From positions 1-5,030 of the forward strand of contig CALCSH010000241.1 in the NCBI GenBank assembly GCA_937893815.1: a stretch of 5,030 bases of DNA, written 5' to 3'. The first letter of the stretch is position 1. Each line of letters starts with the position of its first letter. Below, piece by piece: positions 1 through 5,030 of the stretch. The notes under the pieces are model-generated. The model saw only the letters and a list, made by a program, of their open reading frames with translations. It was not told the DNA's origin and made no database searches. A program made the translations under genes and the position numbers. Origin of the DNA: an uncultured Anaerolineae bacterium. Lineage in GTDB: Bacteria; Chloroflexota; Anaerolineae; Anaerolineales; UBA11858.

Positions 1-4
1 TATC

Positions 5-55
5 CCGAAAATAGGGGTGTGTGGGGGCGAAGCCCCCACACACCCCTATTTTCGG
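5..55. terminator. 24-bp perfect hairpin, likely bidirectional terminator or mobile palindrome
   Basis: Bases 5-28 and 32-55 are perfect reverse complements (24 bp) around a 3-base gaa loop. The inner stem is very GC-rich (ggggtgtgtgggggc), and its outer end is an A tract on the left and a mirrored attttc on the right. That is the layout of a bidirectional intrinsic terminator, with the T tract inside the folded arm. It lies 56 bases beyond the TAG stop of the tyrosine phenol-lyase gene and could end that transcript on the minus strand, or serve a convergent gene left of the window. A perfect 24-bp stem is longer than most intrinsic terminators, so a dispersed palindromic repeat or part of an insertion sequence is an alternative. 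Confidence 0.6.
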
Positions 56-72
56 ACATCCTCTTGTACAAG

Positions 73-86
73 TGCGTAAGTCCTAC
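73..86. repeat. possible insertion-sequence end remnant (tgcgtaagtccta motif)
   Basis: The motif tgcgtaagtccta (minus strand taggacttacgca) resembles, from memory, terminal inverted repeats of transposons common in cyanobacteria and related environmental bacteria. It follows a perfect 10-base palindrome, cttgtacaag, at 63-72. No matching inverted copy and no transposase are visible in the window, so a partner end would have to lie to the left, off the window. This is a weak call that rests on motif resemblance only. Confidence 0.25.
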
Positions 87-94
87 TCTAATCA

Positions 95-113
95 ACTAGT
101 CCCTAATTATCTA
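95..113. repeat. 19-bp imperfect direct repeat, copy 1
   Basis: The sequence actagtccctaattatcta matches the copy at 1594-1612 at 16 of 19 positions in the same orientation. Its last three bases are the TAG stop codon (minus strand) of the tyrosine phenol-lyase gene. The ccctaatt core also recurs inverted at 1563-1573. It may be a short lineage-specific intergenic repeat, or a scar of a cassette boundary. Confidence 0.45.
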
Positions 114-1523
114 CAACATTTCAAAGCGCGCCTGGAAGAAGCGTAAATACTCCGGTTCGTAGACCATCTTGAGGCCGCGGGTTTGCTCGCGCTCGTCAAA
201 GATGGCCTTGATGCTCTCGGCGACCACGTCCATATGCGCCTGGGTGTAGACGCGGCGCGGGATGGTCAGGCGCGTCAACTCCAGGGCGGGATAGCGATGC
301 TGGCCGGTTTTCGGATCGCGCCCGGCGCTGACCACGCCGCGCTCCATTGAGCGCACGCCGGAATCGAGATAGAGTTGAGCGGCTAACGTTTGAGAGGGGA
401 ATTGATCCTGGGGAATGTGCGGGTAAAAACGTTTGGCATCCAAAAAGATAGCATGCCCGCCAATCGGCTGGACGATGGGGATTTCCCAATCGAGCAGCAG
501 CTTGCCAAGGTAACGCACCTGGCGCACGCGCGAGGCCACGTGGTCATCCTGCACGCCTTCGGCGATGCCGATTGCCAGAGCTTCCATGTCGCGCCCTGCC
601 ATGCCGCCGTAGGTGTGCAATCCCTCATAGATAACAACCATGTTCCTTGCCTTCTCTGCCACTCCGGGGTCGTTGACCGCCAGCCAGCCGCCAATATTGA
701 CCAGATTATCCTTTTTGGCGCTCATCCAGGCTCCATCGGTGTAGCTGCAAAATTCGAGCAAAATCGCGGCGATGCTTTTATCCTGATAGCCTTCTTCGCG
801 CTCCTGAATGAAGAAGGCGTTCTCGTACATGCGCGTGGCATCTAGATAGAGCGCAATGCCGTGTCGGTCACAGAACTGGCGCAGCGCTTTGGCATTTGCC
901 ATGCTGACCGGCTGGCCGCCCGCCATATTGACTGTACCTGCCAGACTGACGTAGGGAATTTTGTCGGCGCCGACTTTGTCGACGAGAGCTTGCAATTTGT
1001 CGAGATCGACATTGCCCTTGAAGAGATGCGGGTCGAGCGGGTCGTGGGCTTCGTCAATGATCACATCCACAAACGTGCCACCGGCCAACTCCTGGTGCAG
1101 GCGCGTGGTGGTGAAGTACATATTGCCGGGGATATAATCGCCCTTTTGTATGAGCGCTTGGCTGATGAGGTGCTCGGCGCCGCGTCCCTGATGCGTGGGG
1201 ACGATGTGCTTGTAGCCGTAGTAGGTTTGCACCGCTTCTTCCAGGTGATAGAAGTTGCGGCTCCCGGCGTAGGCTTCGTCGCCGAGCATTATGCCCGCCC
1301 ATTGGCGGTCGCTCATGGCGCTGGTGCCGCTGTCGGTGAGCAGGTCAATATAGACATCTTCCGAGCGCATCAGGAAGGTGTTATAACCGGCATCGGCGGC
1401 GGCTTTTTCGCGCTCGGCGCGGCTAATCATATGAATCGGTTCTACCATCTTGATTTTCCAGGGTTCAGCCCAGGAACGGCGGCCAAATTGCTGGCCCATG
1501 GTTTGGTAATGGGGATTGGACAT
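111..1523 (-). CDS. tpl: tyrosine phenol-lyase (beta-tyrosinase), PLP-dependent
   Basis: This cytosolic PLP enzyme splits L-tyrosine into phenol, pyruvate and ammonia (EC 4.1.99.2, reversible). It has 470 residues, and compared with the Citrobacter freundii enzyme as I remember it (456 residues) it runs at a constant offset of +14. The PLP lysine is K271 in MSAKKD. Other PLP or catalytic positions are present: Q112, R114, N199, D228, R231, S268, Y85, Y305 and R418. The potassium ligands G66, E83 and N276 are kept. The residues separating it from tryptophanase are all tyrosine phenol-lyase type: T138 in FTTTR (Asp in tryptophanase), R395 in SMERG (Ile) and F462 in LRFF (His). Departures are L302-H303-T304 before Y305, and A269. 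The ATG at 1523 is backed by AGGAG seven bases upstream and gives 14 extra N-terminal residues. It follows the Lrp-type regulator by 93 bases and may be co-transcribed with it. The family call is near certain; substrate is inferred. Confidence 0.9.
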   Translation of the reverse strand: MSNPHYQTMGQQFGRRSWAEPWKIKMVEPIHMISRAEREKAAADAGYNTFLMRSEDVYIDLLTDSGTSAMSDRQWAGIMLGDEAYAGSRNFYHLEEAVQTYYGYKHIVPTHQGRGAEHLISQALIQKGDYIPGNMYFTTTRLHQELAGGTFVDVIIDEAHDPLDPHLFKGNVDLDKLQALVDKVGADKIPYVSLAGTVNMAGGQPVSMANAKALRQFCDRHGIALYLDATRMYENAFFIQEREEGYQDKSIAAILLEFCSYTDGAWMSAKKDNLVNIGGWLAVNDPGVAEKARNMVVIYEGLHTYGGMAGRDMEALAIGIAEGVQDDHVASRVRQVRYLGKLLLDWEIPIVQPIGGHAIFLDAKRFYPHIPQDQFPSQTLAAQLYLDSGVRSMERGVVSAGRDPKTGQHRYPALELTRLTIPRRVYTQAHMDVVAESIKAIFDEREQTRGLKMVYEPEYLRFFQARFEML

Positions 1524-1530
1524 TGGGGTT

Positions 1531-1535
1531 CTCCT
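1531..1535 (-). promoter_or_regulatory. ribosome binding site for tyrosine phenol-lyase
   Basis: The minus strand reads AGGAG, seven bases before the ATG at 1523-1521. The next in-frame ATG (1499) has no such site, so this fixes the longer N-terminus. Confidence 0.8.
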
Positions 1536-1562
1536 GTGAGGATAGGTGATTGGTTGATTGGG

Positions 1563-1607
1563 AATTAGGGGATCAGGTCGTGTCCCCTGGACGACTAATC
1601 CCTAATT
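1563..1607 (-). promoter_or_regulatory. imperfect stem-loop in the regulator-lyase gap
   Basis: Bases 1563-1573 (aattaggggat) pair with 1598-1607 (atccctaatt) with a single bulged base. Inside, 1577-1581 (gtcgt) pairs with 1591-1595 (acgac) around a 9-base loop. On the minus-strand transcript this would form in the leader between the Lrp-type gene and the lyase, about 27 bases before the ribosome binding site. No U tract follows, so it does not look like a terminator. It could protect or process the mRNA, or simply be two inverted copies of the recurring ccctaatt intergenic motif. Confidence 0.35.
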
Positions 1608-1612
1608 GCCTA
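1594..1612. repeat. 19-bp imperfect direct repeat, copy 2
   Basis: The sequence actaatccctaattgccta matches 95-113 at 16 of 19 positions. It sits four bases from the stop codon of the Lrp-type regulator, so the two copies bracket the lyase gene and its leader. Its right part also forms one arm of the stem-loop at 1563-1607. Confidence 0.45.
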
Positions 1613-1616
1613 TGCA

Positions 1617-2081
1617 CTACCTTAGTGGTACTACTGATGTTGCCTTCGTCTCGCGCAGCACAAGGCTGGTGTGGATGCGCGCCACGCCAGGGATGGGGGT
1701 CAGGCGGTTGACGAGGAAATCTTCCAGATCGTCCGTGTTGTGGGCGACTACTTTGAGTAGATAGTCATAATCGCCAGTGACATGATGACATTCTAGAACT
1801 TCGGGCATTTTCTGGATGGCCTGGTGAAATCCGGTGACTTGATGAATTTCGTGCAATTGCAGGCTAACACTGACAAAGCACAGCAAATCAAAACCAATTT
1901 GTTGGCGGTCTAACAAGGCAGCATAGCCTTTGATAAAGCCGGTTTCTTCTAACCGGCGTACGCGCCCTAGCGTCGCTGGGGGAGAGAGATTGACCCGCCG
2001 GGCGAGTTCGGCGTTGCTAATGCGGGCATCCAGTTGTAATTCGTTGAGAATGATTTTGTCGAGATCATTGAGCGATTCCAT
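1617..2081 (-). CDS. Lrp/AsnC-family transcriptional regulator
   Basis: This is a 154-residue DNA-binding regulator of the leucine-responsive family, the usual length. The N-terminal AsnC-type winged helix-turn-helix begins with LDKIILNELQLDAR (residues 7-20), and the helix-turn-helix covers about 21-42 (ISNAELARRV, then NLSPPATLGRV). The C-terminal RAM effector-binding domain spans about 68-145, with the family hallmark GDYDY at 103-107. Such proteins form dimers to octamers and sense amino acids. Its position between an amino-acid transporter operon and an amino-acid lyase suggests it controls one or both; the effector cannot be read from sequence. I chose the ATG at 2081 because it starts just before the conserved domain. 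A TTG at 2117 would add 12 residues, but it lies inside a good -35 box. Neither start has a visible ribosome binding site. The stop is TAG. The family is certain; regulated targets are inferred. Confidence 0.93.
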   Translation of the reverse strand: MESLNDLDKIILNELQLDARISNAELARRVNLSPPATLGRVRRLEETGFIKGYAALLDRQQIGFDLLCFVSVSLQLHEIHQVTGFHQAIQKMPEVLECHHVTGDYDYLLKVVAHNTDDLEDFLVNRLTPIPGVARIHTSLVLRETKATSVVPLR

Positions 2082-2088
2082 GCTTAAT

Positions 2089-2117
2089 AATGTAGCTGAA
2101 AGTAGAGTAAGAGTCAA
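2089..2117 (-). promoter_or_regulatory. candidate sigma-70-type promoter of the Lrp-type gene
   Basis: The minus strand has TTGACT at 2117-2112 (5 of 6 matches to TTGACA), a 17-base spacer, and TACATT at 2094-2089 (4 of 6 matches to TATAAT). The predicted start of transcription falls at about 2082-2081, on the ATG itself, implying a leaderless or nearly leaderless mRNA. The region is AT-rich and lies downstream of the terminator of the preceding operon. Confidence 0.45.
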
Positions 2118-2128
2118 TAATTATTTTG

Positions 2129-2148
2129 TAGTATCTGTAAAAATACTA
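2129..2148. promoter_or_regulatory. candidate operator dyad 1 (tagtat-N8-atacta)
   Basis: The perfect 6-base arms tagtat (2129-2134) and atacta (2143-2148) flank eight AT-rich bases. The centre is about 56 bases upstream of the predicted transcription start of the Lrp-type gene, just outside its -35 box. An AT-rich dyad at this place fits autoregulation, which is common in Lrp/AsnC regulators, but no binding consensus for this protein is known to me. Confidence 0.35.
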
Positions 2149-2158
2149 ATAAACATAT

Positions 2159-2175
2159 ATATTTTCCCAAAATAT
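2159..2175. promoter_or_regulatory. candidate operator dyad 2 (atatttt-ccc-aaaatat)
   Basis: The perfect 7-base arms atatttt (2159-2165) and aaaatat (2169-2175) surround ccc. The centre lies about 28 bases from that of dyad 1 and 85 bases upstream of the predicted start of the Lrp-type gene. Two spaced AT-rich dyads suit cooperative binding by an Lrp-type oligomer. Chance occurrence in AT-rich DNA is possible. Confidence 0.35.
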
Positions 2176-2238
2176 TATGAGATTGTTTTGTTAGAAGCGG
2201 GTGAGCGAATGGCAGCGTTGTCTCGACGCGGCAGAATC

Positions 2239-2276
2239 AAAAACAGGCCGACAGATGTCTCAGCCAGCCTGTTTTT
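2239..2276. terminator. bidirectional intrinsic terminator of the transporter operon
   Basis: Bases 2239-2248 (aaaaacaggc) are the exact reverse complement of 2267-2276 (gcctgttttt), around an 18-base loop that can pair further inside. On the minus strand the stem is followed by TTTTTG, 46 bases past the TAG of the ATPase gene. It closes the transporter operon and insulates the Lrp-type gene. Confidence 0.85.
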
Positions 2277-2293
2277 CGGGTGCGGGATTCTTG

Positions 2294-3049
2294 CTAATGC
2301 TGCAAAATTTGCGAGAGGAACAACTTAGTTCGATCTTCCTGCGGATTCGTGTAGATGTCTTCCGGTGAGCCACTCTCGATGATCTGACCCTCATCGAAGA
2401 AGAACATGCGATCAGCCACACTACGGGCGAAGCCCATTTCGTGCGTCACCACCAACATGGTCATACCGCTCTGAGCCAGCTCGGTCATCACATCGAGCAC
2501 TTCTTTAATCATCTCTGGATCAAGTGCCGAAGTTGGCTCATCGAAGAGCATGATCTTGGGTTGCATCGCCAGGGCGCGGGCAATCGCCACGCGCTGCTGC
2601 TGCCCACCCGAAAGTTGGCCGGGGAATTTCCCAGCTTGCTCGGGGATTCCGACACGTTCCAAAAGCTGCATGGCGACTTCTTCCGCTTTTTCTTTTTTCC
2701 ATTTGTGTACCTGTAACGGGGCCAGGGTAACATTTTGCAGTACCGTCAGGTGCGGGAAAAGATTGAATTGCTGGAAGACCATACCGGTTTCTTTGCGGAT
2801 GGCCTCGATATTGCGCACATCGTGCGTCAGTTCAATACCATCCACTACAATTTGCCCGCTCTGATGTTCTTCGAGCCGGTTAATGGTACGGATGAAGGTC
2901 GATTTCCCCGACCCGGAGGGGCCGAAGATTACGATGACTTCGCCTTTTTGAACTTCCATATCAATGCCGCGCAGGGCATGGAACTGCCCGTACCATTTAT
3001 GTACGTCCTGGCAAACGATAATGGGTTCGTTATTATTATTTTCACTCAT
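2294..3049 (-). CDS. aapP: polar amino-acid ABC transporter ATP-binding protein (AapP/GlnQ type)
   Basis: This cytoplasmic ATPase powers amino-acid import through the two permeases encoded just upstream. It has 251 residues, the usual length for this family, and all nucleotide-binding motifs are intact: Walker A GPSGSGKST (43-51), Q-loop at QQ 93-94 (VFQQFNLFPH), signature LSGGQ (146-150), Walker B IMLFDE (166-171), D-loop SALD (174-177) and the switch histidine H203 (VVTHEM). The FNLFPHLTVLQNV and GMTMLVVTHEMGFA stretches are typical of the polar amino-acid (PAAT) class. The start ATG at 3049 has AGGAG at 3062-3058, eight bases away. The N-terminus carries a short Asn run (ENNNNE). The gene is 33 bases after the permease and is the last of the operon, followed by an intrinsic terminator. 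The stop is TAG. GlnQ, ArtP and HisP share the fold; the Aap name comes from the neighbouring permeases. Confidence 0.95.
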   Translation of the reverse strand: MSENNNNEPIIVCQDVHKWYGQFHALRGIDMEVQKGEVIVIFGPSGSGKSTFIRTINRLEEHQSGQIVVDGIELTHDVRNIEAIRKETGMVFQQFNLFPHLTVLQNVTLAPLQVHKWKKEKAEEVAMQLLERVGIPEQAGKFPGQLSGGQQQRVAIARALAMQPKIMLFDEPTSALDPEMIKEVLDVMTELAQSGMTMLVVTHEMGFARSVADRMFFFDEGQIIESGSPEDIYTNPQEDRTKLFLSQILQH

Positions 3050-3057
3050 CTTATAAA

Positions 3058-3062
3058 CTCCT
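3058..3062 (-). promoter_or_regulatory. ribosome binding site for the ABC ATPase
   Basis: The minus strand reads AGGAG eight bases before the ATG at 3049-3047, in the short gap after the AapM stop. It confirms the start. Confidence 0.75.
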
Positions 3063-3082
3063 GATTCAAAGTTACTGTCGAG

Positions 3083-4288
3083 CTATCGTTCGCCCAGGCC
3101 CAGAGCAGTTTCCAGGCGTTGGCTGGCATACGACATACCGTAGCTCAAAATCCAGAATACGGCAGCGATAAAGAGATATACCTCACGCGAAGTCCCGATA
3201 TAGTCTGGGTTGCCAAGTACGGCTTTCCCGATGCCCAGGATATCGAACAGACTCAGGATCATCACCAGGGTGGTATCTTTTAGCAAGCCGATAAACTGGC
3301 TCACTAAAATCGGGATAACGGCCCGCAGCGCTTGCGGCATAATGATAAACGTCATGGTCTGAAAACCGCTCAACCCCAACGCGTGGGCAGCTTCATGTTG
3401 CCCATTGGGAATGGATTGCAAACCGCCGCGCACATTCTCGGCCATATAAGCGGCACTGAAGAAGGTGATCCCAACCAGCGCACGGATGATACTTTCGATA
3501 CGGATTTCAGATGGCAAGAACAGCGGCAGCATCAAATCCATCATGAACAAAATTGTGATTAACGGAACACCGCGTATCGTTTCAATGAATCCAATGCTGA
3601 TCCAACTAATAATGGGCAGTTTGGATTGGCGTCCCAGGGCCAGTGAAACACCGATGGGGAAGGAGAACATAATACCCAGCACCGACAACAAGACGGTGAG
3701 CATCAGACCACCCCAAAGTTGGGTGTCAACAACGGGGAAGAAGCCTTCCTCCCCGGTTAGCCCCCGGATAATCAGCAGCCCGATGGGGAAGTAGAATATC
3801 CAGGCGAAGATGCTGACCCGTGTGAACGTGGCCGGTTTTGATTTCGCAATCACATACCCAATCAAACTAAAAACGCTCATCCCTAGAATCTTCAGGCGGT
3901 CATCCATACTGAAGGGTAAAATTGCCAGGAACACCGGAATAATCAGGAGTACAAGTCCTGATAATTCAAATTTCTTTACCCATGCGCCCCATGTCAGGCC
4001 GATGACCCATGTCAGCAGGAAAAGCGCTGTCCAAACGCGCCATTCTTGTTCGATAGGATAGCGGCCAATCATGAAGAGTTTCAGGTTGGCCGAAATTACC
4101 TCCCAACGCGCTTCACCAAAAACCCACGTGAGGGTTGGCTTTAGCATAGCGTAGGTGACCCAGGCGGCGAACAGTGTCAGCAGGGCGTTATACCAGGTGC
4201 TGAATAAGTTCTTATGCAGCCAGCCCAGCAGTGAGTATCGTTCGGTGGGCGGCGGCAAGACTTTTGATTTTGCAGTTATTGTCGTCAT
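3083..4288 (-). CDS. aapM: general L-amino-acid ABC transporter permease AapM (YhdY type)
   Basis: This inner-membrane permease is one of the two channel subunits of an Aap-type broad-specificity L-amino-acid importer. It has 401 residues, close to the roughly 385-400 of AapM/YhdY and much longer than the ~220-residue permeases of simple polar amino-acid systems. An N-terminal half with several hydrophobic segments (about 32-50, 86-104, 110-126, 134-149, 158-176) precedes the MetI-type domain (about 192-390). The family-typical ANLKLFMIGRYP is at 67-78, and IETIRGVPLI at 235-244. The EAA loop contacting the ATPase begins at E299 (EAAHALGLSGFQ) and ends at MPQA (317-320). The ATG at 4288 is two bases after the AapQ stop, with GGAG eight bases upstream inside that gene, so translation is probably coupled. 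The stop is TAG. The subfamily call rests on length, the N-terminal extension and operon order. Confidence 0.9.
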   Translation of the reverse strand: MTTITAKSKVLPPPTERYSLLGWLHKNLFSTWYNALLTLFAAWVTYAMLKPTLTWVFGEARWEVISANLKLFMIGRYPIEQEWRVWTALFLLTWVIGLTWGAWVKKFELSGLVLLIIPVFLAILPFSMDDRLKILGMSVFSLIGYVIAKSKPATFTRVSIFAWIFYFPIGLLIIRGLTGEEGFFPVVDTQLWGGLMLTVLLSVLGIMFSFPIGVSLALGRQSKLPIISWISIGFIETIRGVPLITILFMMDLMLPLFLPSEIRIESIIRALVGITFFSAAYMAENVRGGLQSIPNGQHEAAHALGLSGFQTMTFIIMPQALRAVIPILVSQFIGLLKDTTLVMILSLFDILGIGKAVLGNPDYIGTSREVYLFIAAVFWILSYGMSYASQRLETALGLGER

Positions 4289-4290
4289 GG

Positions 4291-5030
4291 CTATCGCTCC
4301 ACCAATTTGATTTTTTTGTTATACCAGTTCATAAATACCGATGTAATCAGGCTGGTTGAGAGGTAGATGCCCATCATCAGAGCAATCACCTCAACCGAGC
4401 GCCCGGTCTGGTTGTGCATTGTCCCGGCAACCGCAAACAAATCGGGGTAGCCGATTGCTACGGCCAGGGATGAGTTTTTCGTCAGATTCAGGTATTGACT
4501 GGTTAGCGGGGGCACAATCACGCGCATCGCCTGCGGGAAGACAATCAGTCGCAGGGTCTGGAACCCATTCAACCCCAGAGCACGTGAAGCTTCAATTTGC
4601 CCTTTGGAAACCGACATAATTCCCGCCCGGACAATTTCTCCTACAAATGCGGCTGTGTAGATCACCAAACCAGAGAGCAGCGCCAGATACTCTGGCGAGA
4701 GGGTGTAGCCGCCCTTGAAGTTCAGCCCTTGCAGCGCTGGCAGGTCAAGAGTTAGCGGCGATTGCGGCAGAGCAATCCACCCGATGACAGCAACGGCGAG
4801 GAAAGTAACCGTTGTCCAAAATGCAACCAGCGGCGGACGTCCGGTGCGTTTTCCCACCAGGTTTAGCTGCCAGTTGACGATGGCTGCCAGCACAATCCCC
4901 GCGCCGAGCAGCATCAAGTAGGTTCGCCAACTCTCGGTGGGAATTCCCCAGGGAATAGCCATGCCGCGATTGCTGATGAAGATGGATGATCCAATAGTAA
5001 TTGCCTCTTTGACGCGTGGCAGCGTGATGA
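4291..5030 (-). CDS. aapQ: general L-amino-acid ABC transporter permease AapQ, 5' end off window
   Basis: This is the C-terminal 245 residues of the partner permease of AapM. An ATG at 4962 is not the true start: the frame stays open to the window edge, and the 22 extra residues are family-like (ITLPRVKEAITIG, then FISNRGMAIP, matching the conserved INNRG-x-x-x-P segment of AapQ). Full-length AapQ is about 400 residues, so roughly 150 are missing. The visible part holds membrane segments at about visible residues 36-51 and 71-86, then the conserved NFKGGYTLSPEYLALLSGLV region and YTAAFVGEIVRAG. The EAA loop is EASRALGLNGFQ, ending at FPQA, followed by PPLTSQYLNLTKNSSLAVAIGYPDL in two conserved blocks. 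The C-terminus KLVER is typical. The order AapQ-AapM-AapP matches the known aapJQMP operon, so the binding protein AapJ is expected upstream. The stop is TAG. Confidence 0.9.
   Translation of the reverse strand, partial: ITLPRVKEAITIGSSIFISNRGMAIPWGIPTESWRTYLMLLGAGIVLAAIVNWQLNLVGKRTGRPPLVAFWTTVTFLAVAVIGWIALPQSPLTLDLPALQGLNFKGGYTLSPEYLALLSGLVIYTAAFVGEIVRAGIMSVSKGQIEASRALGLNGFQTLRLIVFPQAMRVIVPPLTSQYLNLTKNSSLAVAIGYPDLFAVAGTMHNQTGRSVEVIALMMGIYLSTSLITSVFMNWYNKKIKLVER
4297..4300 (-). promoter_or_regulatory. ribosome binding site for AapM inside the AapQ gene
   Basis: The minus strand reads GGTGGAG, ending with GGAG at 4300-4297, eight bases before the ATG at 4288. It overlaps the last codons of the upstream permease gene, which favours translational coupling. 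Confidence 0.65.

Noticed and set aside
111..1523. Calling the lyase tryptophanase (tnaA)
   Set aside because: The discriminating Asp, Ile and His of tryptophanase are replaced by the Thr, Arg and Phe of tyrosine phenol-lyase, and the overall sequence follows the latter without gaps.
390..1568. Long plus-strand open frames (390-845 and 861-1568) opposite the lyase gene
   Set aside because: They are shadows of the well-conserved minus-strand gene; they show no recognisable domain.
1574..1616. Small frame from GTG 1616 in the lyase leader as a tnaC-like leader peptide
   Set aside because: It would encode about 14 residues with no Trp or Tyr, a rare start codon and no properly spaced ribosome binding site.
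2082..2117. TTG start at 2117 for the Lrp-type gene
   Set aside because: No ribosome binding site, it adds 12 residues outside the family domain, and it overlaps a good -35 box.
3020..3043. att trinucleotide run as a phase-variable repeat
   Set aside because: Only a few units that encode an Asn run in frame; changes of whole triplets would not alter the frame.
111..5030. Stop-codon reassignment as the reason for exclusive TAG use
   Set aside because: All proteins align full length under the standard code with no internal TGA or TAA needed.

Overview
This is a compact amino-acid uptake and catabolism region. All five genes lie on the minus strand, so transcription runs from right to left. 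Base composition is moderate and intergenic gaps are short. I see no rRNA, tRNA, CRISPR array or complete mobile element. The organism is a free-living bacterium. The recurring 'ccctaatt/aattaggg' intergenic motifs and the protein set make me think of Chloroflexota (Anaerolineae type), but this is an impression from memory and could not be tested here.

Reading in the direction of transcription, 5030-2294 is the distal part of a polar/general L-amino-acid ABC transporter operon of the Aap (YhdWXYZ) type. It holds the C-terminal part of permease AapQ (its start lies beyond the window), permease AapM only 2 bases later, and ATPase AapP 33 bases after that. The periplasmic or lipoprotein binding protein (AapJ) is expected upstream, off the right edge. 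The operon ends at a clear bidirectional intrinsic terminator at 2239-2276.

The AT-rich stretch 2082-2238 separates the transporter from an Lrp/AsnC-family regulator (1617-2081). It holds two perfect-arm dyads and a -35/-10 pair lying almost on top of the regulator's ATG. About 93 bases after the regulator comes a 470-residue beta-eliminating lyase (111-1523). It is superficially tryptophanase-like, but every substrate-selecting residue I can place matches tyrosine phenol-lyase. Downstream, at 1-110, are a 24-bp perfect hairpin and a motif resembling an insertion-sequence end.

Together the genes suggest import of amino acids, a local Lrp-type sensor, and cleavage of tyrosine (and probably serine or cysteine-type substrates) to pyruvate, ammonia and phenol. 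The genes themselves belong to known families and I see no clearly new system. The points most worth a second look are the tyrosine phenol-lyase assignment, the near-direct repeats bracketing that gene, the possible leaderless regulator start, the large hairpin, and the use of TAG as stop codon by all five genes.
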